Origin: Portibacter marinus
GTDB taxonomy: Bacteria; Bacteroidota; Bacteroidia; Chitinophagales; Saprospiraceae
NCBI RefSeq assembly: GCF_021533195.1
Contig: NZ_JAJNKB010000003.1
Coordinates: forward strand, 124,001 to 188,000
Direction of reading: 5' to 3'
Length of the DNA: 64,000 nt
The translations under genes were made by a program, and so were the position numbers. Numbering within the stretch: the first letter of the stretch is position 1; every line of letters begins with the position of its first letter. The notes beneath the pieces were generated by a model. It made no database searches. It was not told where the DNA came from and was given only the letters and a program-made list of their open reading frames with translations. Positions 17,718 to 27,000 of this stretch are shown here, piece by piece.

Positions 17718-18755
17718 CTATTGGTCTTCTAAAATAGCTTTATTGATTTCCTTAATCAGGCCAGGACCGGCGTAAATCAATCCAGAATAAACCTGCACCA
17801 GTGAAGCACCGGCACGTATTTTCTCTAAAGCATCTTCCCCCGAATCGATGCCTCCTACTCCAATAATCGGTAATTTCCCATTCGTTTTTTTATGGATGTA
17901 GGAAATGATTTCTGTAGATCTGCGGCGAACAGGTGCTCCACTTAAACCACCGTTACCTATTTCATTTAATCGATCTTCAGGGGTTGCCAATCCAGATCGT
18001 TCTATGGTCGTATTGCTGGCAATCAGTCCATCAAGATCAACGGCTTTTGCAATCTCAGTGATGTCATCCAATTGTTCGTCGGTGAGATCCGGTGCAATTT
18101 TCAGGAGCAATGGCTTAGGCGTTAAATATTTTTTATTGAGCCCCTGTAAGGTGGAAAGCAAGTCTGTGAGGGGTTTCTTTTCTTGCAATTCTCTTAATCC
18201 AGGGGTATTGGGAGAGCTGACGTTGACCACGAAATAATCAACATGATCAAAAAGCGCCTCGAAGCATTTGACATAGTCTAGAGTAGCTTCTTCGTTAGGG
18301 GTCACTTTGTTTTTTCCAATATTGCCACCTATGATTACATCACCACCTTTGTATGCTTTAAGTCGAGAAACCAAAGCTTCTACCCCTTCGTTGTTAAATC
18401 CCATCCTATTGATCAAAGCCTGATCTTCGGGCAGCCTGAATAATCTGGGCTTTTCATTGCCTTCTTGCCCGACTGGCGTAACGGTTCCTATTTCGATGAA
18501 TCCGAAACCCAGATGTGCCATTGATCTAAAGAACTTGCCATCTTTGTCAAATCCTGCCGCTAATCCCACCGGATTTTTGAACTTCAATCCAAAAACCTCT
18601 CGTTCCAAACGGCTGTCCTTTACTTGATATAAGGATTTGAAAATTTGACTTCCACCGGGAATACTTAGCGCAAAATTGAACAATCTGATGGTAAAATGAT
18701 GGGCCTTCTCAGGATCCATCAAAAATAGAAAAGGCTTCAGCAAGAATTTATACAC
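17718..18755 (-). CDS. pyrD: dihydroorotate dehydrogenase (quinone)
   Basis: PyrD oxidises dihydroorotate to orotate in pyrimidine synthesis and passes electrons to the quinone pool. The 345-residue length and the N-terminal amphipathic region ([20 protein letters not shown]) identify the membrane-associated class 2 enzyme. Motifs are intact: [30 protein letters not shown], the catalytic-loop [15 protein letters not shown] with the active-site Ser, [33 protein letters not shown] and [20 protein letters not shown] for FMN phosphate. A minus-strand TAnnTTTG-type element (plus-strand CAAAAGTA, 18772-18779) lies 17 bases from the start. The Crp-type gene ends 37 bases upstream. Confidence 0.96.
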   Translation of the reverse strand: MYKFLLKPFLFLMDPEKAHHFTIRLFNFALSIPGGSQIFKSLYQVKDSRLEREVFGLKFKNPVGLAAGFDKDGKFFRSMAHLGFGFIEIGTVTPVGQEGNEKPRLFRLPEDQALINRMGFNNEGVEALVSRLKAYKGGDVIIGGNIGKNKVTPNEEATLDYVKCFEALFDHVDYFVVNVSSPNTPGLRELQEKKPLTDLLSTLQGLNKKYLTPKPLLLKIAPDLTDEQLDDITEIAKAVDLDGLIASNTTIERSGLATPEDRLNEIGNGGLSGAPVRRRSTEIISYIHKKTNGKLPIIGVGGIDSGEDALEKIRAGASLVQVYSGLIYAGPGLIKEINKAILEDQ

Positions 18756-18771
18756 CTGTCTTAGTTTCTCG

Positions 18772-18779
18772 CAAAAGTA
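18772..18779 (-). promoter_or_regulatory. -7 element for pyrD
   Basis: The minus strand reads TACTTTTG, a match to TAnnTTTG, 16 bases from the pyrD ATG. A -33 element was not identified. Confidence 0.35.
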
Positions 18780-18792
18780 AGAAACCTAAGGG

Positions 18793-19566
18793 CTAGCTGG
18801 TCATTTCTTCCGCTAATTTTTCCATGTCCCTGATCAGCAACCTTTTTCTGTTAAAAGTTAAAAGATTCTTCGTCCTTAATTCATTTAAAACCGTGGTCAC
18901 TGTTTGTCTGGAGGTCGCCGTAAGATTAGCAATTTCCTGGTGTGTGATAAATTTTCTGACCACTCTTTCAAATCCCACTCTTTCACCTTTCTTATTAGCC
19001 AGGTCAATCAAAAACTCAATGATCCGGGTTCTTGAATCCTTAAAAACCAGTGATTCCAATCGTTGCTCCATTTCCAGAACTCTGGAACCCATTATTTTCA
19101 TCATAAACATGCTGAGAGAGGTGTGATCTTTCAGTAAAGAAGACATTTCATCAGTTGTAATAGCACAAACTTCTGTATCCTCCATGGCATAGGCAAAGTC
19201 TCGTCTGGTGCTTTCTCCTACCAGCGAAAGTTCACCAAAAACTTCACCCTTATTCAAAATGGCTTTGGTAATTTCCTTTCCTGCATCACTGTAATTTCCA
19301 ATTTTAACTCTGCCTTCGTTTATAAAGTAGATCTTATCACTGCTTTGATCTGGTAGGTAAATGTATTCGCCTTTTTTGAAGATTTTCTTATCATGGTCGT
19401 CTAGTGCAGCTCCCAGTTTCTTAGGGCAAAATATGCCTGTAACGTCTATGTTTTCCAAATACCAAATCGAATTGTCCATACCTGCAGTTGTGTTGCTCCT
19501 TGTTCTTCTGTCTATTAACGTATCCATCTTCTTAATTGTTTGAATAAATGATTTAGGAATTGTCAC
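18793..19566 (-). CDS. Crp/Fnr family transcriptional regulator
   Basis: The product has an N-terminal cyclic-nucleotide-binding-type beta-roll (IFKKGEYIYLPDQSSDKIYF, GRVKIGNYSDAGKE, LNKGEVFGELSLVGES), a long dimerisation helix, and a C-terminal HTH_Crp domain with THQEIANLTATSRQTVTTVL as the recognition part. It has no Cys cluster that would suggest an Fnr iron-sulfur sensor. The ligand is unknown. Starts at 19566, 19527 (MDTLID) or 19479 (MDNSIWYLEN) are possible; the last one begins at the point where homologues I remember begin. An inverted repeat ACATTT-TCCG-AAATGT lies at 19576-19591 and might be an autoregulatory site. The gene stands alone between pyrD and dnaX. Confidence 0.88.
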   Translation of the reverse strand: MTIPKSFIQTIKKMDTLIDRRTRSNTTAGMDNSIWYLENIDVTGIFCPKKLGAALDDHDKKIFKKGEYIYLPDQSSDKIYFINEGRVKIGNYSDAGKEITKAILNKGEVFGELSLVGESTRRDFAYAMEDTEVCAITTDEMSSLLKDHTSLSMFMMKIMGSRVLEMEQRLESLVFKDSRTRIIEFLIDLANKKGERVGFERVVRKFITHQEIANLTATSRQTVTTVLNELRTKNLLTFNRKRLLIRDMEKLAEEMTS

Positions 19567-19690
19567 GAAAACATTACATTTTCCGAAATGTCTTACGATC
19601 TGCTGTAAGCGAGACGATCAGATCTCCGGAAACCCCTAAATATGGATGGAAAAGAACATTTCGTTAATTTACAAAATATTTATTGGCATG

Positions 19691-21409
19691 TCATTCATTA
19701 TCTAGTTTGAGGTCAAACTTTTTCACAAGATCAGCTACTAATGGATTCACTTCTACCAATTTTTCATATCTCTCTCTTGGTCCTAAATGTTTAGGTTTTT
19801 CTGCTACTGCGAAATCCGGAAACTGTGTGATATCGACTTCGATGTTTAATGGCAGGTCATTGACATTGAAATTCTTACGAATTTTTTCGATCAAAGGAAT
19901 TTCCTGAAGCAAGGTTTCTTTAGCAATTTGAGAAGGAACTATGGCATGTACCGACTTGCCTTCGAATCTAACGATGGTATTTTTGAGGCTTGAAGCTGTT
20001 GCTTGGGATTCTACACTCGACACATATTCATTCCACAAGCGCTCCAGGTTTTCATCCGTCATCTCTTCGCCGGCATCAGCATTTCTGGCCTCTTCTTCCG
20101 CGACCTGCATCACCAGTTCTTCCAGCGAATTTATTTTAGGCAGTCTTTTGATGGAGGGTTTTTCTTTATGAAGGACGGTCACTGTTTTCTGAGTGATATC
20201 ATCAGTTGGGTTTTCTGTACTGGGGGCCAAGGTGGCCGTATAGGACTGCTGAGCTGTCTGCTTATTAGCAGTTTTCAGTTCTTTGTAATCCTCAGTTTTG
20301 GTCTGTTTTTTTAGGTCAATGGCTCTGTTGATCTTCGCCATTTTGCAAAGGGCAATTTCTGTGTGCAAATTCTTGTTCTTTGCTTTTGCATAATTGATGT
20401 CGCATTGATTAGCAATGTTCATTGCGGTCAACAGAAAGTCTGCACTTAATAACTTCGACTGTGTAATATACTTGGACTTGAGTTGGTCACTGAGATCCAG
20501 AAGACTGACCGTTGATTGCTCTTTAGCGACCAACAGGTTCCTAAAGTGACCTGCCAATCCGTTAATGAAATGATCCGGATCAAAACCTCTTCTGATGATG
20601 TCTGAAAACTGGAGCAAAATGGAACCTATATCTTCGGCCATAAGTGCATCGACTAACCGGAAAAAGGTATCGTAGTCCAGAATATTCAGACTTTCTACTA
20701 CCTGCTTATATGTGATGGCATCACCGGTACTTGCAATTCGATCAAAAATAGACAACGCATCACGCATTGCTCCGTCTGCCTTCTGAGCGATGATATGTAG
20801 GCCTTCCACTTCATAATCTTTGCCCTCAGCTTCAGCTATCATCTTAAGTTGCTCGACCATGTCCGATGTTTGGATCCGCTTAAAATCAAAAACCTGGCAT
20901 CTGGAAAGAATGGTTGGAATGATCTTGTGTTTCTCCGTCGTTGCCAATATGAAAATGGCGTAGGGTGGAGGTTCTTCTAATGTTTTGAGGAATGCATTAA
21001 AGGCTGATGTCGATAGCATATGTACCTCATCAATGATGAAAATCTTGTATTGACCTTGTTGTGGTCGAAATCTAACCTGCTCGATCAGTGTCCTGATATT
21101 TTCCACGCTATTGTTGGAGGCCGCATCCAATTCTATGATATTAAAAGACGCATTTTCATTGAAGGCTTTGCAGGAGGGGCACTCATTGCAAGCGGTATGC
21201 GGATTAGGTTTGTTTTCACAATTTAAGACCTTTGCCATAATTCTGGCACAAGATGTTTTACCTACACCTCGTGGACCACAAAACAAGTAAGCATGTGCGA
21301 TTTTATCTGCATCTAATGCTTTAGCGAGAGTAGAAGAAACATGGGATTGTCCCAGAACCTCTTCGAATTGTTGGGGTCTATATTTACGTGCAGAAACAAT
21401 GTAACTCAT
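19691..21409 (-). CDS. dnaX: DNA polymerase III gamma/tau subunit
   Basis: DnaX is the ATPase of the clamp loader. The ATG at 21409 (MSYIVSARKYRP) is preferred over the TTG at 21418 and gives 572 residues. Numbering from that ATG: Walker A GPRGVGKT at about 45-52, zinc-binding Cys at 64, 74, 77 and 80, Walker B IFIIDEVHML, the SRC sensor motif ILSRCQVF, domain III to about 365, then a Gln/Thr-rich linker and a C-terminal region. At 20312-20306 the coding strand reads CTA AAA AAA C, an in-phase A AAA AAA heptamer; a -1 shift there meets TGA after four codons (20294-20292) and would give a 372-residue product ending just after domain III. A -7 type element CAAATATA (minus TATATTTG) at 21416-21423 leaves almost no leader. 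Confidence 0.95.
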   Translation of the reverse strand: MSYIVSARKYRPQQFEEVLGQSHVSSTLAKALDADKIAHAYLFCGPRGVGKTSCARIMAKVLNCENKPNPHTACNECPSCKAFNENASFNIIELDAASNNSVENIRTLIEQVRFRPQQGQYKIFIIDEVHMLSTSAFNAFLKTLEEPPPYAIFILATTEKHKIIPTILSRCQVFDFKRIQTSDMVEQLKMIAEAEGKDYEVEGLHIIAQKADGAMRDALSIFDRIASTGDAITYKQVVESLNILDYDTFFRLVDALMAEDIGSILLQFSDIIRRGFDPDHFINGLAGHFRNLLVAKEQSTVSLLDLSDQLKSKYITQSKLLSADFLLTAMNIANQCDINYAKAKNKNLHTEIALCKMAKINRAIDLKKQTKTEDYKELKTANKQTAQQSYTATLAPSTENPTDDITQKTVTVLHKEKPSIKRLPKINSLEELVMQVAEEEARNADAGEEMTDENLERLWNEYVSSVESQATASSLKNTIVRFEGKSVHAIVPSQIAKETLLQEIPLIEKIRKNFNVNDLPLNIEVDITQFPDFAVAEKPKHLGPRERYEKLVEVNPLVADLVKKFDLKLDNE

Positions 21410-21478
21410 GGGTGGCAAATATAGAGTTTAAAGTTAAAACATTAAAGTTTCTGGTAATACCTTATCACCGCATCAAAC

Positions 21479-22096
21479 TCATTGCATCAATTGCCTTTCT
21501 AATTCTATAAAATCATTTTTGATCTGAGCATTAATTTGAAAAATGACCGCTTCGACCGCTTCAGCCCATGATTTTCGCTTAGCTTCCTGTTTTGAGTAGC
21601 CATACCATGGTGCTACCCATGTTTTTTGGCTGCTCATAGCATTATAAATTCTCAGCACTTTTTTATTCTCATCTAAAATGTCTAATGAAATATCGAGATC
21701 AACGACCATTTTAGCATAGGGTATGCCTAGCAGCTGAGGAATGCCATAACTTAAAGCACTTATGATAGAGACGGCAGACCATTGATTTCTTTTTTCAAGA
21801 TGATTAATTCGAAGTCTTGCAAATCCTTTTGTTTCTGCGCTGACATCTGTGAGACTTTCACTAATGTATTTTCTAAAACTTCTTTCCAATAGACTTAGAT
21901 CTCCATATTCAATAACGTAGAATGCATTGCTCTGGTCAAAATCTTCCGTGCGACCATCTATGACTTGCTGATTGATAATGGGTAAAAGTCGTGGAAGCTT
22001 TTGTTCAGTTTCAGCAACAGCAAATTCATCGAAAAATGAATATGTTTTACAACCACAGATAATTAAAAGTAAACAACTGTAAATAAAGTATTTCAT
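21479..22096 (-). CDS. lipoprotein of unknown function
   Basis: No family is recognised. The 205-residue protein has a lipoprotein signal peptide with lipobox ending IICGC (Cys15 or Cys16), so it is likely lipid-anchored. The mature part holds a segment about residues 105-165 (SVISALSYGIPQLLGIPYAK followed by VVDLDISLDILDENKKVLR) and a C-terminal helical part with NAQIKNDFIELERQL. The overall pattern of a short lipoprotein with one conserved beta-rich core resembles assembly or DUF4410-like lipoproteins, but I cannot confirm that. It lies upstream of dnaX with a 70-base gap and is divergent from nadE. Confidence 0.6.
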   Translation of the reverse strand: MKYFIYSCLLLIICGCKTYSFFDEFAVAETEQKLPRLLPIINQQVIDGRTEDFDQSNAFYVIEYGDLSLLERSFRKYISESLTDVSAETKGFARLRINHLEKRNQWSAVSIISALSYGIPQLLGIPYAKMVVDLDISLDILDENKKVLRIYNAMSSQKTWVAPWYGYSKQEAKRKSWAEAVEAVIFQINAQIKNDFIELERQLMQ

Positions 22097-22252
22097 AGAT
22101 CATGTTATTGATTTCTCTTAAGAAAAGACATTCTAATAGTACTTCCATTATGTTCAGCTTTTTTTAAATAATTTTTAATTAAACTTTTCTCTTTTCTTAA
22201 CAATTTGGTTGATATTCTTCTAAATCTTAAAGTCAGAACGTGATGCGCTCTA

Positions 22253-22280
22253 TTGGCTTATTTTGAATTGTTTACATTTG
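22253..22280 (+). promoter_or_regulatory. promoter of nadE
   Basis: TTG at 22253-22255 is followed after 17 bases by TACATTTG (22273-22280), matching the Bacteroidota -33/-7 pattern. The -7 element ends 20 bases before the nadE ATG. Confidence 0.55.
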
Positions 22281-22300
22281 AAAACCATTAAATAGTTGAT

Positions 22301-23938
22301 ATGAAAATTACATTGGCACAGCTCAACTTCCACATCGGGAACTTTGAGGGAAACGTGGAAAAGATGCTTAAAGAAATTAGAAAAGCGAAAAAACAAGGAT
22401 CTGATATCATCTGCTTTCCTGAATTGGCTGTCACTGGATACCCTCCCCGCGACTTTCTGGAATTTGATGATTTTATAGATAAGTGTGAAATGGCCATCGA
22501 TACACTCAGGCAGGAAAGTGATGGTATCGCTATTATAGTAGGTGCACCTTCACGCAATCCGGTCATCGAAGGCAAGGATTTATTTAATACGGCCTTTTTT
22601 CTTTATGATCAGGAAATAATGCACATGTATCACAAGGCTTTACTGCCTACATATGACATCTTCGATGAGTATCGATATTTTGAGCCTGAGGAGTCAGCGG
22701 ATGTTTTTGAATTCAAAGGTTACCGAATTGCGCTGACCATATGTGAAGATATATGGAATATTGGCAATGAAAATCCGCTATACACCATTTGTCCAATGGA
22801 CTTGATGATGCCAGATCATCCGGATTTGATGATCAATATTTCTGCCTCTCCCTTTAGTTATGACCATGCAGAGGAACGGATTCATGTTTTAAAGGCCAAT
22901 GTAGAGAGATATGGTCTGCCTATTTTCTATGTCAATCAAATTGGTGCCCAAACGGAAGTGATTTTCGATGGTGGTTCTGCTGTCATGAGTCCCAATGGTC
23001 AGATTTATGAAGAATTCCCCTATTTCATGGAGCACGTAGAGACCTATGATTTTGATGATGTAATGGCATCAGGCAAAAACAATGTCCAGAAAAAAAATAA
23101 GATCCAGGAAATTCACGATGGAATCATTTTGGGCATTACAGATTATTTTGGTAAACTGGGATTTAAGCAGGCGATTCTGGGTCTATCCGGTGGCATAGAT
23201 TCAGCAGTTACATGTGCGCTGGCAGTCAGAGCACTGGGAAAGGAAAATGTACGAGGAGTTTTGATGCCATCTGAGTTTAGTTCAGACCATTCTGTTAATG
23301 ATGCCAGGGCATTAGCCGAAAATCTGGGTATCCGCTATGACGTTGTTCCTATCGAGCAGCCCTACCAGGAATTTTTAAAATTACTCAATCCATTATTCGA
23401 AGAAAAGCCATTTAATGTTGCGGAAGAAAATATCCAGGCAAGGTGCCGTGGTCTAATATTGATGGCCCTTTCCAATAAACATGGTAATATTTTACTCAAC
23501 ACCAGTAACAAGAGTGAAATGGCGGTCGGTTATGGTACACTTTATGGAGATTTGGCCGGAGGTCTATCAGTGCTGGGCGATGTCTATAAAACTGATGTTT
23601 ATATGCTGGCAGAGTATATCAATCAGGAACAAATTTATATTCCTTTAAATACCATCAATAAACCACCATCCGCTGAGTTGAGACCGAATCAAAAAGATTC
23701 AGACAGTCTGCCTGAGTACGACATTCTTGATGAGATACTGAGTTTGTACATTGAACAACGTTTAGGCCCGAAGGAGATTACCGAAAGGGGGCATGACGAA
23801 GCGTTGGTCGCCAGGATTCTCCGTTTGGTTAATATTAATGAATTCAAAAGGTATCAAACTGCTCCAGCGCTCAGGGTTTCATCTAAAGCCTTTGGTATGG
23901 GGAGGAGAATGCCGATCGTAGGGAAGTATTTGGCGTAA
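22301..23938 (+). CDS. nadE: glutamine-dependent NAD+ synthetase
   Basis: NadE amidates nicotinate adenine dinucleotide to NAD+. The 545-residue length shows the two-domain, glutamine-using form. The N-terminal nitrilase-type glutaminase (about 1-250) has the Glu of FPELAVTGYPPRD, the Lys of MYHKALLPTYDIFDEYRYF and the nucleophile Cys in ALTICEDIWN. The C-terminal synthetase has the P-loop LGLSGGIDSAVT, NIQARCRGLILMALSN, LLNTSNKSEMAVGYGTLYGD, and KPPSAELRPNQKDSDSLPEY. All key residues seem intact. The gene stands alone under a good promoter. With nadC it covers two steps of de novo NAD synthesis. Confidence 0.96.
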   Translation: MKITLAQLNFHIGNFEGNVEKMLKEIRKAKKQGSDIICFPELAVTGYPPRDFLEFDDFIDKCEMAIDTLRQESDGIAIIVGAPSRNPVIEGKDLFNTAFFLYDQEIMHMYHKALLPTYDIFDEYRYFEPEESADVFEFKGYRIALTICEDIWNIGNENPLYTICPMDLMMPDHPDLMINISASPFSYDHAEERIHVLKANVERYGLPIFYVNQIGAQTEVIFDGGSAVMSPNGQIYEEFPYFMEHVETYDFDDVMASGKNNVQKKNKIQEIHDGIILGITDYFGKLGFKQAILGLSGGIDSAVTCALAVRALGKENVRGVLMPSEFSSDHSVNDARALAENLGIRYDVVPIEQPYQEFLKLLNPLFEEKPFNVAEENIQARCRGLILMALSNKHGNILLNTSNKSEMAVGYGTLYGDLAGGLSVLGDVYKTDVYMLAEYINQEQIYIPLNTINKPPSAELRPNQKDSDSLPEYDILDEILSLYIEQRLGPKEITERGHDEALVARILRLVNINEFKRYQTAPALRVSSKAFGMGRRMPIVGKYLA

Positions 23939-24005
23939 ATTAGTTGTTAGTTGTTTGCGAACTTTGGCGGCTAATCGCGTAAAGCTGACAAAGAATAGCA
24001 ACATA

Positions 24006-27000
24006 TCAATTCAATTTAAACCTCAGCGTCACCCCTCCCTGTGCATTGGTCAATGGGAAGGAAGTTGTAATGACAGGCACCGTTCGACTGTAATCAAAGA
24101 ATAACCTTAATGCCAGGTTTTGATTGACATCATATTCTACCGATGGATTGATCCTTAACGTCTGAGAGCCTCTTGTTGCTTCTGGAGTCCCGTCAATGTT
24201 GAAGTTCCAGGCAATATCATCTCTCCATGAAAAATCGACATTGACCAACATCTCCTGCCCACGATTATCAGTAATCTTCCCTGAACCACCCAATTTTAAA
24301 ATCCGGTCATCCTTTTTATCATTGCCTCTTGTTTTACCTCTGTCTCTATTGCCACCATTGCCAGTAAGGAAAGGTATGTTTACATTCTCAAACGTATATC
24401 CGAAACCAAAAACAATTTCTTCTGTATTCTGATGAACCAATTCTTTACCATTGAAATTCATTCCCAAATCTCTTGACTTTCTGTATTCAAAGTTCAAATT
24501 CATATCGGTCTTGGTCTTCACGTCGATCCCGATTAAAGGAGCAAATTGCTCGGTAATGGTCATTTGTGGAATTTCCAATCTTGAAAAATAGTTGCGCGAT
24601 TGCTGCTCTACTTCCAGGTAGATGGCTGCCGGATCATCCCTCAACAATAAATTATTATAGATGGGATCGGAATTAAAGTCATTGACCCTCATAACCGACT
24701 TATAACCATGCTTGATGCTGAAACTTGAGAAAATATCCTTGAAAAAATCCAACTTAGAAAGTCCGTTGTAATTGATGTCCCAGTTAGGTGCAGGGATATA
24801 ACTCAAAGCACTCACTGTTTTGACAAAATCAAGATCTACATCATTAGGATTTATCCCTGTATAAGTGGCAATAAATGCCGGGACCAATACCTGATCCGCC
24901 TGACTACCAAGGCCATATCTGAACTCCGGGTCATCTGGATGTGGATCCGACGCCTGCGGTACTCCTAACCTTATCGCTTCTTGTGCCTGTCTTTGTGAAA
25001 TGGTTTGTCTACTATTTTCAAAAGCAGCAAATAATCCATTTAAATCTCTGTCAAAAAAGGTATTCAAAGAAAAGTAAGTCAGTTCGAACGAACCTACATC
25101 ATTTAACGCAATCTGCTGATAATCAATATTTCCGTTCTCTCCCAAATTCTTGAACTCCTCAAAATGATTTCTCGTATAACGCTTTCTGAAATTGATGTCG
25201 ACTTCAAAATCTTTGAAAGGCTCTAACTCTACCCTTGCTTCAAAATTCTGCTGCTGGGTCTGAGTCAACTGTCTGTTCAGAAATCGGCTCGTGCTAAACC
25301 ACCCCTGATCAGCTCCTCTGTACAACCAATTGGATTGATTTTCCGGAGATATATTGGGCTGCCAACCTGCTACGAAATCCCAGCCAGGAGCGCTGAAACT
25401 CGGATTCATTCCTAACATACTGGTATGTGGGGTGAAGCCTGGAACAGTGGTTCCTAAATCTTCTTTGTACGTTAATTTCACATCTCTGAGTAGCAATAGC
25501 GGTCTGATCAGAATCTTCTCTGCCATACTCACATTACGCTCCTTTTTATTTTTATCGTCATCATTTCTGCCCCTGTCTCCTTCTTCTCTAGTGGTACTTC
25601 TTCCTCTCGACCTGCTACGAGAAGTTCTGGCACTGCTATTTCCTCCTTCAATTTTTTTCAAGTAACCTGACTTTTTATACAACTTCTCGAAGTCCATATT
25701 GAAAGTCAGTTGTCGATTTTGGTTGTTCTGAATGATGTTGCCCAAGGAATCCACATTCAGTGATGCAGCTTCCCAGTAATACTCTGCATTGTACTGGGCT
25801 TTGAGCGTCGTAAAATCCAAAATCGGAATATTTTTCAAAGGAACATTATAGTTTACATTGAGGAAATGTCTGTAAGACTTCGTTCGACCACCATTTCTGA
25901 TGTTATTCAATGTATAATCATTGATTTGCCTCTGAGTCACCTCTTCTGGCCTTCCTCTAAATACACCTCTTTCATCGACTATTTCTGCATCGTCTGCCAG
26001 TCCTACCTGTCGCAACTCATCTACTACACCAAGATTATCGGCAGTAAAAGTTATTCCCAATGATTTGGTGAAATCCCAGGTCAGGCTGTAACGGCGATCC
26101 CAACTAAATCTTTTATCGTAAAAGCGATAGTCAAATTCTTCAGGTAATCGGTACTTCCGTTCATTCTGATACTTCTTAAGCTGAGTATTAAAGGTAAATG
26201 CATTCGGAAATAAATTGAAATTGATCTCCTTAATCACTTTCAGGTTCTTATTTTCTATACCCTTGAATGGTTCTATATATTTTACCTGTCGATTATAGGT
26301 GTAATCTATTCCAGCCCTTTGATCATCCGTTTGATCAAACTCTATAATCGGATCTTTCTTGTTGATCTGTGTGATGGCATAACTCGCACTAAAATTGGAG
26401 ATATCCCAGGGCATCTGTTTTTTATCTCTTTCTGGATTGCGTTGCTTCCTTACATTGGTCAAATTTAAGGTCTTAATGGTGGTTTGATCCACTGCCAGAT
26501 CCAAAATTTCAGCCCGGTCTTCCGGCTCAGCTAAAATCTTTTCTCGCACTGTCAAATCCAGGTCGTAAGGATCAAATTGTGGCGTGCTCATTGACCTTGC
26601 ATATTGTGCGTAAAATGGTAGGCTAATTCTAAAGGAACTCGGCAAAAACTTACCCAACTCCAAATTGGTCGCTACATCATATTCCTGAATGCTTTCTTTT
26701 TGTCTGGCATCAAGTTTTTGGTCTAATGCTCCATATCCTATGGTACTAAAAGCTCCAGAAAGTGTCAAATTTCCTAAGTCAGCCATTTGTACATCCATTC
26801 TTGCCAGACCAGCCACACCTCCACGCTCATCGAGACCACTCATTCTCAATTCATTAACCCAGACAGAACCTTCTAATGGCGTATTGCTATCGGATGTATT
26901 TCTCAATCCTATTTGAATACCTTTGATATACCCTAAACTAGGATTCCCTTTGATATAGGCCTGTCTTTCAGGATCAGTAAGTTGCTGAGCCGGAAAAATT

